Positions 16,411 to 24,435 of a stretch of 34,912 bases of DNA are shown here, one piece after another; position 1 is the first letter of the stretch, and every line of letters starts with the position of its first letter. The DNA is taken from NCBI GenBank assembly GCA_030670005.1, contig DAOVCL010000002.1, positions 1 to 34,912 of the forward strand, given 5' to 3'. The translations under genes were made by a program, and so were the position numbers. The stretch comes from Candidatus Zixiibacteriota bacterium. Lineage in GTDB: Bacteria > SM23-81 > DAOVCL01. Below the pieces are notes generated by a model. The model ran no database searches. It had not been told where the DNA came from and worked only from the letters and a program-made list of their open reading frames with translations.

Positions 16411-16603
16411 CATTTCTTGAATTAGACATGGCACAAAGCTAAATCATCTATATGGCAAGAATAGCAAGGATCGTCCCCCTTTTCCCACCCCATATTAGCT
16501 AACGGGCCAAGGGGAGGCTCCAAAACCATCTTCTCAGATGAAGGCTATACAGCCTACAAAAAAACCAGGGAGAAAGCCAAAAAAATAAATGAGTATGGTG
16601 TCC
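16389..16603 (+). mobile_element. remnant of REP-associated Y1 transposase element
   Basis: Bounded by perfect 15-bp inverted repeats (GGACACCATACTCAT / ATGAGTATGGTGTCC). Inside, an ORF starts at ATG 16452 with MARIARIVPLFPHHI, the standard N-terminus of REP-associated tyrosine (Y1) transposases. It then has a stop and frame changes, and later IFSDEGYTAYKK, matching the 'FFsdeDY..Y' segment. The catalytic HuH region (MPNHVHL in relatives) and everything after it is deleted. The element is therefore an internally deleted, non-autonomous derivative of about 215 bp. Confidence 0.75.
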
Positions 16604-16634
16604 TCGAATTTCGAATTTCGAATTTCTCCACTAT

Positions 16635-16798
16635 TACTCAGGGTCACATTATAGTTAGCACATTGTCATTTCAAGTGTCATTGCGAGACTTGTCCCGAGC
16701 GCAAGCGAGGGAACCCGACGAAGCAATCTCATAGTCCAAACCTCCATTCAGCGTTTTGGATTGCTTCGCTGCGCTCGCAATGACATGCAATCTATTTA
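16635..16798. repeat. dispersed repeat B, copy 1
   Basis: Shares long stretches with 23283-23471: TCATTGCGAG, AGCGCAAGCGAGGGAAC, CAATCTCATAGTC, CCATTCAG and TTTGGATTGCTT. Ends of the core are inverted (CATTGCGAG...CTCGCAATG), giving one large imperfect hairpin. No ORF. It sits just 3' of mscS; a triple TCGAATT array (about 16604-16626) is its left neighbour. Confidence 0.75.
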
Positions 16799-16827
16799 GT
16801 GACCTCGGTAGTACCTCCAAATAGTCA

Positions 16828-17637
16828 TCATTTGTGTTCGTAGAGGTGTACATCTTGTTGAGGGAATGGGATGGAGATTCCCTCAGCATCGAACCGCTTT
16901 TTCACATTTTCTGTTGTGTCAAAGTACACATCCCAGTAGTCCTCCGTCTTGACCCACAGGCGAACCACAAAATTTACGCTGCTGTCTGCGAGCTCCTTGA
17001 CGGCGATCATCGAAGCGGGATCCTGCAGGATACGACTATCTTTCTTCACAATATCCTGCAAGACTTGCTTTACCTTCTGGAGGTCATCTGTATAACTTAC
17101 ACCGACTACCAGATCCACACGTCTCGTATCCTTAGCAGAATAATTGATGATGTTGTCTCCCATCAACTTGGCGTTAGGTATAATGACTGTCTTATTGTCT
17201 AGGGTCCTGAGTTGAGTGGTAAAGATATGAATTTCTTCAACAATCCCGGTAGCTCCCGCGCCCTCGATGAAATGACCTACCTTGAACGGACGGAATACGA
17301 TCATAAGAAAGCCAGCAGCGAAATTTGCCAGCCCGCCCTGCAACGCTAAACCGACGGCAAGACCAGCAGCACCGATAACGGCTATAAATGAGGTAGTTTG
17401 AATTCCAAGCTGGGCAAGCGCCGCTATGATGACAAAGGTCAGTAATGCAATGTAGGCCAGATTGCCGACAAAGGAGATAAGAGTAGGGTCTATATTTCTT
17501 TTGATCAGTATTTTCTTTACAAGTTTTCTGATTGCCTTTGCAATCCAGCGGCCAACGATGAGAACAATAATCGCCGCCACAATCTTAAGACCATAGAATG
17601 CTCCCCATTCCTGCAATTTTGCGATGATAGCATCCAT
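16828..17637 (-). CDS. mscS: small-conductance mechanosensitive channel, MscS family
   Basis: 269 aa. Three N-terminal helices, the third being the pore helix with Gly/Ala packing (GAAGLAVGLALQGGLANFAAGF). The beta domain follows, with VGHFIEGAGATGIVEEI and the conserved TTQLRTLDNKTVIIPNAKL. The C-terminal alpha/beta portal domain ends at FPQQDVHLYEHK. Length and motifs match the compact MscS type that relieves turgor on hypo-osmotic shock. ATG 17637 is preceded by AAGGGGGC. The next upstream locus on this strand carries an mscL stub, so this channel may be the one that remains. Confidence 0.94.
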   Translation of the reverse strand: MDAIIAKLQEWGAFYGLKIVAAIIVLIVGRWIAKAIRKLVKKILIKRNIDPTLISFVGNLAYIALLTFVIIAALAQLGIQTTSFIAVIGAAGLAVGLALQGGLANFAAGFLMIVFRPFKVGHFIEGAGATGIVEEIHIFTTQLRTLDNKTVIIPNAKLMGDNIINYSAKDTRRVDLVVGVSYTDDLQKVKQVLQDIVKKDSRILQDPASMIAVKELADSSVNFVVRLWVKTEDYWDVYFDTTENVKKRFDAEGISIPFPQQDVHLYEHK

Positions 17638-17830
17638 AAAATGCCCCCTTCCTGTCTTTGCTATTCATAAATCAGGTATGAGAAAACCGAAAAAAGCATA
17701 AAACTACTAATAAAGCTTCGTTAGGCACAGTTATCCGACCAGATGCGTCTTCCCTTCAGTAGGGTCTTAAGATCTTGGGTGAAACAATAGCTTGGTCTAA
17801 CGAAAATAGACGATCATATCGCTTCGTGAA

Positions 17831-17856
17831 TACAGGGGGGGCTAACCCCCCCTGTA
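17831..17856 (-). terminator. terminator-like hairpin after the lipoprotein gene
   Basis: TACAGGGGGG / CCCCCCTGTA with a short GCTAAC-containing loop starts immediately after the lipoprotein stop (17857-17859). The stem is nearly perfect and very GC-rich. The following U-tract is poor, so termination is probable but not certain. Confidence 0.6.
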
Positions 17857-18717
17857 TCACCTCCTTTTATACTGCGGGTTATTAGGATCTGGCTGATAAG
17901 CTGCCTTGAACCTTATCCAGTTATGACTCTCATCATCGATGCCTGTTATTTGAATCTTTGCGTAGTGGTTATCTCCTGTCCTTACAGCGTAGACATGTCC
18001 CATAAGTGCCTCGATCGAATGGCCAGACTCCGCATAACCATTCGTAGGTGCCTCATCAGCATCGTCCCAATCACTCATGTAACCAATATCCTGAACCTCG
18101 CCCCCGTTTATCCCGTCTATCCACGCACGCACCCCTGCTCCAGGATTGAATCGCTCGCACATTATATCTCCGTCACCTGAGGGGGTATCATAATTGGCAT
18201 CTAAACCAGTACAGTCAACCACGCTGAAATCTGAAAACTCAAACCCTGCCTTTGTCTGGTCAGACTGATAAGCGTAAATAGTTTCCTCACCCGTAGTCTC
18301 ATCCCGTGGAGTATCTTCTATAATATTGCTCGTGTAACTGGTCTTACTCCAGTCATCCATAGAAGCTACCACAAGGAAGGAATATGTAACCCCATTCTGC
18401 AGCCCTTCTATATCCACCCAGATCTGGTCTGCGCATGGGGCATCAACCCCCAGAGAGTCGACCTGAACAAATTGCCCCGGGATAGTCTCCCCTGGATCCC
18501 CTTCATACTCCCCCTCAGCGTAATAAATTCTGTACCCGTTCAGCTCATCCTCGTAGTTACTGCACCACCAGAATAGAGTAACCTTCTCATCTCCTGTTAT
18601 GCTGCTCAACCCAAGAGGTGGAGGAAGTTTGGATGGGGCTACTATTTCTTCCTTCTTGGTACATCCTGAAATCAAAAGTAACAATAACATCCCTGAAACT
18701 GCGAAAATTGATCTCAT
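17857..18717 (-). CDS. lipoprotein with fibronectin type III-like domain
   Basis: 286 aa from ATG 18717, preceded by AAAGGAGG. The N-terminus MRSIFAVSGMLLLLLISGC is a signal peptide with a lipobox (LISGC), so the mature protein is lipid-anchored at Cys-19. Residues ~35-135 show an FN3-like pattern (PPPLGLSS, VTLFWWCSNYEDELNGYRIYY, LQNGVTYSFLVVA). The C-terminal ~130 residues form a beta-rich domain with GHVYAVRTGDNHYAKIQI, reminiscent of HmuY-like domains; ligand unknown. The frame stays open upstream into an mscL stub, so a 324-aa fused product from 18831 is possible but would bury the signal peptide. Confidence 0.75.
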   Translation of the reverse strand: MRSIFAVSGMLLLLLISGCTKKEEIVAPSKLPPPLGLSSITGDEKVTLFWWCSNYEDELNGYRIYYAEGEYEGDPGETIPGQFVQVDSLGVDAPCADQIWVDIEGLQNGVTYSFLVVASMDDWSKTSYTSNIIEDTPRDETTGEETIYAYQSDQTKAGFEFSDFSVVDCTGLDANYDTPSGDGDIMCERFNPGAGVRAWIDGINGGEVQDIGYMSDWDDADEAPTNGYAESGHSIEALMGHVYAVRTGDNHYAKIQITGIDDESHNWIRFKAAYQPDPNNPQYKRR

Positions 18718-18762
18718 ATTGCCTCCTTTTTTATTGCTAATTCGATGGTTTTTTCCCCTCTC

Positions 18763-18831
18763 CCCTATGATTCCCACAGCCAAGTCAACCGGGTTGAGCT
18801 GCGTGGCAAATTCCTTAAACTCTTTTAACAT
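18763..18831 (-). pseudogene. mscL: N-terminal stub of large-conductance mechanosensitive channel
   Basis: Starts at ATG 18831 with a strong AGGAGGTG. The first 23 codons read MLKEFKEFATQLNPVDLAVG then IIG, the hallmark N-terminus and start of TM1 of MscL. After that the similarity ends abruptly and the frame continues through ERGKNHRISNKKGG into the lipoprotein. The rest of the channel is missing. A deletion joined the mscL 5' end to the lipoprotein leader. Confidence 0.75.
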
Positions 18832-18894
18832 AATGACACCTCCTGTAAAGTTGGTTTGTAGATTTGGGTTTGGTCTGAGTCGCCACGCTATGCC

Positions 18895-18945
18895 TTATTT
18901 TATATCACCTCCTTTCAACCCCCAGATACTCATCACATTGTTCAT
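18895..18945 (-). CDS. possible 16-aa leader peptide
   Basis: ATG 18945 follows GCAGGAGGAATAG, a strong ribosome-binding site, and encodes MNNVMSIWGLKGGDIK before TAA. It lies between the barrel gene and the mscL stub, and its own end contains another AGGAGGTGA. It may be a leader peptide or the start of a lost gene; there is no further evidence. Confidence 0.3.
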   Translation of the reverse strand: MNNVMSIWGLKGGDIK

Positions 18946-18977
18946 CTATTCCTCCTGCCCTCTACCCTATAGGATCA

Positions 18978-19850
18978 TCAGTTCAGCTTGTATGTCAGTC
19001 CCAGTGACAGGGTTTGCTTGAAGCGTCCCCCCAGGTCGACCTCCTTGTCGTAGAGAAGCTGCATATAGAGGTTCACCATCAGGTATTTGGTAATGTTGGC
19101 CGTGAATGTGTTCTCCCAGTTGACATCTGGAGATTTCCAATCGTTATTATTATCATCCGATTCTGAGGAGAACAGTGCCCTAAATACGGTAAGTTTGCTG
19201 GTGTAAGTAATTCGCTCCTGAGCCATTGAAGTCTTGAACCCGGTATCGAATACCAAGCCGCCGTCGTTGCTCGTCTGGGTCTCGCGCTCGTTAGTTAGCG
19301 TATCCACCAGCATATCTCGATTCAGGTGCTGCCTCAGCCCGGCGCCGAAACGAGCAGTCCACTCACGCTTCTCCTCTTTGATCAGAACCTTAGCCACGCC
19401 GAAACTTTCGGTGAAGGTAACCGGATTTAGGAATCGGTTCTTCAATGTGTCGCTAATGTCAAGAAACTGGGTTTCTACCCTACCGGAGGCAAAAGGATCC
19501 ACGAATCCCCCCAAGGTGAAGCGGAGAACCGACTCAAAGTCAATGAGATCAGTCGATTTCATTGGCTTGGCCCAGGCCTTAGTCTCCTTGTCCTGGTTAT
19601 GGGTTTGACCAAAAGAAAGCTTGAGGGTGTTTTTGTTGTGAACCTTGGCATAAAGCTGTTTCTCTGCGAGAGAGTTAGAGTTGAATGTCCAGGAGAGGGC
19701 ACCTACCTCCCCTCCAACCCAATTGTTGCTGTATGCATTCTGCGTCAGCGTGAGGTTAGCGTCAACCGCTATTGTCCAGGGCTCTGCTAAGATGGACAAG
19801 GGCATGGCAATAACCAACACAGCCACCGCTACGATAAACAGATTCCTCAT
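18978..19850 (-). CDS. DUF3078-like outer-membrane beta-barrel protein
   Basis: 290 aa. Signal peptide MRNLFIVAVAVLVIAMPLSILA|EPW. The mature protein starts with LTLTQNAYSNNWVGGEVGALSW, matching the 'NW.GG....lsw' opening of DUF3078-type barrels. Alternating-residue strands continue to the C-terminus, ending TLSLGLTYKLN. It probably sits in the outer membrane. Function unknown; the neighbouring lipoprotein could be a partner, as the two are on the same strand with about 260 bp of leader and stub sequence between. Confidence 0.7.
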   Translation of the reverse strand: MRNLFIVAVAVLVIAMPLSILAEPWTIAVDANLTLTQNAYSNNWVGGEVGALSWTFNSNSLAEKQLYAKVHNKNTLKLSFGQTHNQDKETKAWAKPMKSTDLIDFESVLRFTLGGFVDPFASGRVETQFLDISDTLKNRFLNPVTFTESFGVAKVLIKEEKREWTARFGAGLRQHLNRDMLVDTLTNERETQTSNDGGLVFDTGFKTSMAQERITYTSKLTVFRALFSSESDDNNNDWKSPDVNWENTFTANITKYLMVNLYMQLLYDKEVDLGGRFKQTLSLGLTYKLN

Positions 19851-20069
19851 TCTCCCCTCCTTTGTCCGATGGTTTTCCTTATCCGCTAAAACTTATTTAT
19901 GTCCGCTATAATTCCATTTTGAAGGATAACTGTCAACCAATACCTTGGTAAACAGTAGTTCGTCCCTTTAAAGCTTGTCTTTCTTCCTCTACTTTAACCA
20001 ACTCTAAAATCACCTTGGGCTTTGCCACTTAAGAGATTAAATCGAAAAGAACTATTACACTACTCTTTT

Positions 20070-20912
20070 CTAAAAGATGCTGAATTTTAGATACCTTTTG
20101 GGGTTTTGCTTGATATCCTTGACCAGGCTATCCAGGTTCTGGCTCAGGCTCTTTAGGTTCTCGTATAGGGCCTCATCCTGGGAGAGCTTCCCCAGGGTTC
20201 CACTTCCCTGCTCCATCCTTCCTGCTATCTCCTTTAAGGAGGAGGATACCTGGGCCAGATTTTCGGTTGCCTCCCTTAAAGAGCCTAAGGTTGCCTCTAT
20301 ATCCTCTCCCTTCAGGCCTGATGATGTCTGGGCAAGGTGGACCAGTAAGGTGTCTAAGGTCTCCCCGTTCTCCTTCAGCCTTTGGGTAAAATCCCTCAGA
20401 TCGCTCAGGCTCCCTTGAATATTTACCCGGGTCTCCTGGCTGAGGACCAATTTCAGCCTGGCCAGGACATCCATCAGGTCTTCCCCCACTGGGCCAACGG
20501 TGGAGGTTAAGGCAGAGAGTGGGGATTCATAGACCCCAGCGATATAATCGCCATCCTTGAGGATCTCAGAGCTCTGCCCCGGCTCAATGGCCATCTCCTT
20601 CCTTCCAAACAGGCTTGAGCTCCTCAACCTGACTATAGAGTCAAAGGGAAGGCGAAGATCAGATTCGATCCGAAGAGGAACTAATACCTCCTCCCCCTGC
20701 AGGGACATCTTCCCTACTCTCCCTACCCCCATCCCCATCACGGTGACCCTATCCCCCTGCATCAATCCGCCAACATTTCTCAGCTTCGTCTTCAGCACAT
20801 ACCTATGTCTCCTTATCGACACCCCTCTGAGGAACATATCCCCTAAGAGGAAGACCAGGAAGGCAATGATGATGGCCATACCAACCTTCGTCTCCGTCTT
20901 AAACCTTCTCAT
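20070..20912 (-). CDS. mlaD: MCE-domain lipid-transport protein, MlaD family
   Basis: 280 aa from ATG 20912, preceded by GGGGGG; an upstream ATG at 20945 lacks a good site. One N-terminal membrane helix (VGMAIIIAFLVFLLGDMFL), then the MCE domain: LKTKLRNVGGLMQGDRVTVMGMGVGRVGKM, RLRSSSLFGRKEMAIEPGQ. The last ~130 residues are coiled-coil heptads (SSLKEIAGRMEQGSG...), a longer tail than E. coli MlaD. It is the periplasmic ring component that passes phospholipids between the membranes. Last gene of the mlaE-mlaF-mlaD unit. Confidence 0.9.
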   Translation of the reverse strand: MRRFKTETKVGMAIIIAFLVFLLGDMFLRGVSIRRHRYVLKTKLRNVGGLMQGDRVTVMGMGVGRVGKMSLQGEEVLVPLRIESDLRLPFDSIVRLRSSSLFGRKEMAIEPGQSSEILKDGDYIAGVYESPLSALTSTVGPVGEDLMDVLARLKLVLSQETRVNIQGSLSDLRDFTQRLKENGETLDTLLVHLAQTSSGLKGEDIEATLGSLREATENLAQVSSSLKEIAGRMEQGSGTLGKLSQDEALYENLKSLSQNLDSLVKDIKQNPKRYLKFSIF

Positions 20913-20975
20913 ATTCCCCCCTTCCATACTTTGAGCTAACCACAAATTGTCTCACTACCGGATCATCTGCACTCA

Positions 20976-21661
20976 TTAGCTCCTCAGCTCCTCCGGGGTT
21001 CCCTCAAACCTAATCACCCCCTGGTGTAGCATAGCCATCCGATCGGCCATCCGAGAAACAACAGCGATGTCATGGGTAACTATAATAGAGGTAACAGACA
21101 GCTTCCGGTTTAGGTAATCAATAAGTTGGTGTATCCTTCCGGCGGTGTGATCGGATCAAGGCCGGTGTTAGGCTCGTCATAGAGGAGGAATTGGGGGTCC
21201 ATAGCTATGGCCCTGGCGAAAGCCACCCTCTTCTTCATCCCTCCGGAGAGCTGGGCGGGGTACTTATCCTCCACCCCTTCTAACCCCACATGGCTCAAAC
21301 ACCAGCCTATTTTTTTTCTTATCTCCTCCTCGGAAATCCTTGTATGCCTCCGTAGACCCAGGCCTACATTCTCATCCACGGTAAGGGAGTCAAATAGGGC
21401 AGAGCCCTGAAAGACCATACCAAATCTCTTCCTTATCTCCACCAATTCCTTATATTTAATCTTGGTTATATCTTGGCCATCAAGGAGAACAGAACCGGAG
21501 TCTGGTTTCAGGAGACCGATTATTATCTTCAAAAGGACGCTCTTTCCACAGCCGCTCTCCCCTATTATGGCCACAGTCTTCCCCTCACTGATCGATAGAT
21601 CAACCCCCCCGAGCACCTGAAGCTCCCCAAAGCTTTTTACCAGACCCATTAGCTCTATCAA
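20976..21661 (-). pseudogene. mlaF: ABC ATPase MlaF with a C-terminal frameshift
   Basis: Start TTG 21661 (IELMGLVKSFGELQVL). Walker A GESGCGKSVLLK, Q-loop region GMVFQGSALFDSLTV, signature LSGGMKKRVAFARA and Walker B FLLYDEPNTGLDP are all present. Just after the D-loop, near 21143-21150, the frame breaks: the read-through product ends TPPEGYTNLLIT at 21110. The native continuation AGRIHQLIDYLNRKLSVTS, IIVTHDIAV (the H-loop histidine) and MADRMAMLHQGVIRFEGTP lies in another frame, down to TAA 20976-20978. This fits a 2-nt insertion or an equivalent indel. Without the H-loop the enzyme should be inactive, unless this is a sequencing error. Confidence 0.85.
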
Positions 21662-21704
21662 AACTAAAACCCCAAAAGGGTAGAGGCCCAGAAATAGTCT
21701 AAGA

Positions 21705-22436
21705 TCAGTATGATGATAGAGGCGATAACCACTGACTGGTTGCAGCCCTCCCCACACCCTCTGCCCCCTGACGGGCATAATAACCCTCATAACAACTGAC
21801 AAAGGTTATGGTCAAACCGAAAAACACTGCCTTGATTAGGCCAAAGCTGAGATCAAATGTCTGGTAGACCGACTTAAAGCCGTAGAAGAACTGACGGGTG
21901 GTAACATTCGTCTTTGCTATAGAGGTTAACCAACCGGCGGTTATCCCAACGGCATCGGCAAAGATGGTGAGGACTGGGACCATAATCATCCCCGCCACCA
22001 CCCGAGGGAGAATGAGATAAGAAACTGGGTTGAAGGCCAAAGACTCCAGGGCATCTATCTGCTCAGTAACCCTCATCGTTCCCAGTTCAGCGGCAATGGT
22101 GGCTCCCACCTTACCTACCAAGATGAAGGCAGCCAGAAGGGGGCCAAACTCCAGAAAGATAGTTTTCTCCATAGTGCTCCCCAGAAAGTATAAGGGAGCG
22201 TAGCTCTTCAGGTTGTAGGCGGTCTGCACCGAGACGGTCATACCGGCCAAGATGGAGATGAAAAAGATAATGGTCAAAGACCTGTTCCCAATGACCAACA
22301 TCTGCTTGGCCAGGGGCTTGGAGTAAGTGCGAAAATCAGGAACGGCCTTCAATATCTCCCAGAGAAGCTTAACCATCCTTCCCAGATGGAAGGAAAACTT
22401 TATTACCTCCTTACCGATAAAGGAAATTGGATTCAT
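21705..22436 (-). CDS. mlaE: ABC permease MlaE, with a frameshifted last helix
   Basis: From ATG 22436 (MNPISFIGKEVIKF). Typical MlaE features: LAKQMLVIGNRSLTIIFFISILAGMTVSVQ, LEFGPLLAAFILVGKVGATIAAELGTMRVTEQIDALE, and FVSCYEGYYARQGAEGVGRAAT. After this the read frame ends QWLSPLSSY. A one-base shift near 21735-21742 would instead give QSVVIASIIILILDYFW and end at TAG 21664-21666, which is the expected last membrane helix. The intact gene would therefore span 21664-22436 and abut mlaF. Function: inner-membrane permease of the Mla lipid transporter. Confidence 0.85.
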   Translation of the reverse strand: MNPISFIGKEVIKFSFHLGRMVKLLWEILKAVPDFRTYSKPLAKQMLVIGNRSLTIIFFISILAGMTVSVQTAYNLKSYAPLYFLGSTMEKTIFLEFGPLLAAFILVGKVGATIAAELGTMRVTEQIDALESLAFNPVSYLILPRVVAGMIMVPVLTIFADAVGITAGWLTSIAKTNVTTRQFFYGFKSVYQTFDLSFGLIKAVFFGLTITFVSCYEGYYARQGAEGVGRAATSQWLSPLSSY

Positions 22437-22444
22437 AGCTATAT

Positions 22445-22473
22445 GGCTCAGGGGACCAGAGGTCCCCTGAGCC
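22445..22473. promoter_or_regulatory. perfect 13-bp hairpin just before mlaE
   Basis: GGCTCAGGGGACC-AGA-GGTCCCCTGAGCC, a perfect 13-bp stem with a 3-nt loop ending 9 nt upstream of the mlaE start and just after the small membrane gene. No T-run follows on either strand, and mlaE has no other visible Shine-Dalgarno. It could be an attenuator or a translation-control element for mlaE. Confidence 0.45.
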
Positions 22474-22479
22474 TTCCCC

Positions 22480-22635
22480 TTAAGCTGATTTGCTTCTGCA
22501 CCGCCCACCCCAGACCCCCAGAATGAGCACCACAATACCTGTAATAAGAAGGGGCACAAAGCTCCTCAATCCGGGGACAAAGGAAACGATGATTATCCAA
22601 ACCCCTATGATGGCATTAATCCAGGTCCGCCACAT
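22480..22635 (-). CDS. small two-helix membrane protein (SPW-repeat-like)
   Basis: 51 aa from ATG 22635, preceded by AAAGGAGGTGA. Sequence pattern: MWRTWINAIIGVWIIIVSFV, then PGLRSFVPLL and ITGIVVLILGVWGG. Two hydrophobic segments with tryptophans at the membrane boundary resemble SPW-repeat membrane proteins. It lies at the head of the mla unit, same strand, 44 bp before mlaE. Function unknown. Confidence 0.65.
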   Translation of the reverse strand: MWRTWINAIIGVWIIIVSFVPGLRSFVPLLITGIVVLILGVWGGRCRSKSA

Positions 22636-22639
22636 ACTT

Positions 22640-23282
22640 TTTCACCTCCTTTCTGATCCGAGCACAACGTCTATTTACCCGTCTTGCCCTTTATATCAAA
22701 TTATTGGGAAATCTGCAAGGCTTTTTTAAAAATTTGAAATCAAATACCCAAATTTCACTAATCCAGACTTCGTCAAACCGTTTCCCTTGTGAGTTTTAAA
22801 CTGCGTTTCTACAATGAGTTACAGGATGGCTCTCAAAATTGGACAAATTAACTTTCTAAAAAGACCCGAATTTGACTTGGCTTTGTTGGATTAGCAACAA
22901 ACAACATTTAGGAGAAATGTCATTATAAATCGATGTCCTAATTGAACGAAGTCAAACTAAAGCCTTATAGCGCAAATCTTGCTATTGACGCTAACTTTCA
23001 CAAGAGGAAGTGTCCAAAAAAAAGGGGCTTAATTACAGCTCAATTTGACCAGGTCTCTAATCCGTGCTCCCAGAATGATCGCTCTGGGCTTCTCCGAGCG
23101 GAGAGCATCCGCTGTGACCTTTTAACCCAGATGGATCTTCACACCCAGCCATTTGGCGGTAGTGGTAGATTTGGAGGGTCGAGACCTCGCCGGTGAAGTG
23201 GGTCAAATTGGTGGCAACGGATAGGAAGAGGATCCGGTTTTTTCGGCCAGTGCCCCTATCCCACCATCCGGGAAAAGCATTA
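22640..23282. other. intergenic stretch with no convincing gene
   Basis: Between the divergent mla unit and repeat B. AT-rich up to about 23000, then more GC-rich. Short frames on both strands (around 22942-23196 plus and 23057-23329 minus) have no family match, no good start site and a composition that switches frame, so any gene here has decayed. Confidence 0.4.
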
Positions 23283-23471
23283 CTATTCAGGTCACAATAT
23301 AGTTCGCACATTGGTATTTCAAGGGTCATTGCGAGGCTCGTCCCCAGCGCAAGCGAGGGAACTCGACGAGCAATCTCATAGTCTCAACCCCCATTCAGGG
23401 GTTTGGATTGCTTTGCTGTTCCCTCACTTCATTCGGGGCTACGGCTCACTGCAACGACTTGTAATCTATTG
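23283..23471. repeat. dispersed repeat B, copy 2
   Basis: Second copy of the 16635-16798 repeat, 75-85% similar by eye in the left two thirds. The right part is longer because CTTTGCTGTTCCCTCACTTC and following bases replace the simple TTCGCTGCGCTCGC arm. Both copies end AATCTATT. Positioned 3' of the NifX-like gene, as copy 1 is 3' of mscS. Confidence 0.75.
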
Positions 23472-23557
23472 GAATCATCCACCAAAGTCATCCTTGAATA
23501 TCGTCATCAGAAGATATGTTTCGCTCCCCTCTTCTATCTAAGGAAATTCCCTCCCTT

Positions 23558-24067
23558 CTACCTCTTTCCCTGTTCCAGCTTGGCCAGCCTCTGCTGGGCC
23601 TCGGCCAACTGCCGCCTCAGGGCAACCATCTCCTCCTTCAACCTGGATATCTCATCTCCCTCGAACTCCCCAGGGGGAGGTGCCATCTTTTTTTCCCTAC
23701 CCCCATGGGCCTTGCTTTCATCGCAAGGTTCCGCCCCTCCAATCCTTTTTTCCAGATAGGCCTCTACCACATCCTTGACCTTACCGCTAACTCCTGTGAT
23801 GGGTTCGATGCCAAAATCCTGGAAGAACTGCATAGCCCGGTAACCCATACCTCCGGCAATGATCACCTGGGCCCCCTGGCTATGAATGAAGCTGGGGACC
23901 TGACCCGGCTGTCCGTGCTCTCCATAGAAGGGATTGGAAACGGACTTCGCCTCTTTGATCTCCCTTCCCTTCACATCCACCAGGATATAGTAGGGACAAC
24001 GACCGAAGTGGTAGCTTAAGACAGCGTCCAGTCCCCGATCATCATCGGTAGCAACTGCGATACGCAT
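23558..24067 (-). CDS. dinitrogenase iron-molybdenum cofactor (NifX/NifB-C-terminal) family protein
   Basis: 169 aa from ATG 24067, preceded by AAAGGAGGC. The first ~105 residues match the NifX/MTH1175-like fold: MRIAVATDDDRGLDAVLSYHFGRCPYYILVDV, AQVIIAGGMGYRAMQFFQDFGIEPITG. The remainder is a charged linker and a C-terminal coiled coil (EEMVALRRQLAEAQQRLAKLEQ), unusual for this short family and suggesting oligomerisation. No nif genes are nearby, so a role in Fe-S or metal cofactor handling is more likely than nitrogen fixation. Same strand as the ArsR regulator and Mrp-like fragment, which often accompany such proteins. Confidence 0.8.
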   Translation of the reverse strand: MRIAVATDDDRGLDAVLSYHFGRCPYYILVDVKGREIKEAKSVSNPFYGEHGQPGQVPSFIHSQGAQVIIAGGMGYRAMQFFQDFGIEPITGVSGKVKDVVEAYLEKRIGGAEPCDESKAHGGREKKMAPPPGEFEGDEISRLKEEMVALRRQLAEAQQRLAKLEQGKR

Positions 24068-24219
24068 CTTCTTTGCCTCCTTTGTCTGGTTTTTATCCAA
24101 AAATGTTGTCAAAAAACTCAATCCTTAGGTGATGTCACTTTCAAGAGAATCCAGACAGGATAAACCCCGCCTTACTGATTTCCATATCTTTAGTGATTCA
24201 AGAATTATCGTCACCCTAT

Positions 24220-24435
24220 TTATTTCCGGAACTTGTCCATTTCTCTCGATGAGGAAACTCTTGTTATCTCTAAGGTGATGTGTTGCTCAATATTCGCTGC
24301 AATCTGGGTGAAGGCTCTCGCCACTTCACTTCCACTATCACTTAAAATCGATAGATATCCACTATCTCCATCCAATTGCTTTATGCGATCTTGATTTTTT
24401 GCCGTGATCCCTCTGGTCACAAAACGGCTGGTCAA
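24220..24435 (-). pseudogene. C-terminal fragment of an Mrp/NBP35-type ATPase (tentative)
   Basis: A 71-aa frame starting at TTG 24435 and overlapping the arsR stop. It contains GDSGYLSILSDSGSEVARAF followed by TQIAANIEQHI, which resembles the last 35 residues of Mrp/NBP35 Fe-S carriers ('GDSG.p.......SevakaF.eia..i'). No P-loop is present. Probably the leftover of a gene once in an arsR-mrp-nifX-like operon; it could also be an unrelated small ORF. Confidence 0.45.

Noticed and set aside
22942..23329. Overlapping frames on both strands considered as a gene or transposase
   Set aside because: No motif, no start site, and protein-like stretches shift frame; treated as decayed sequence.
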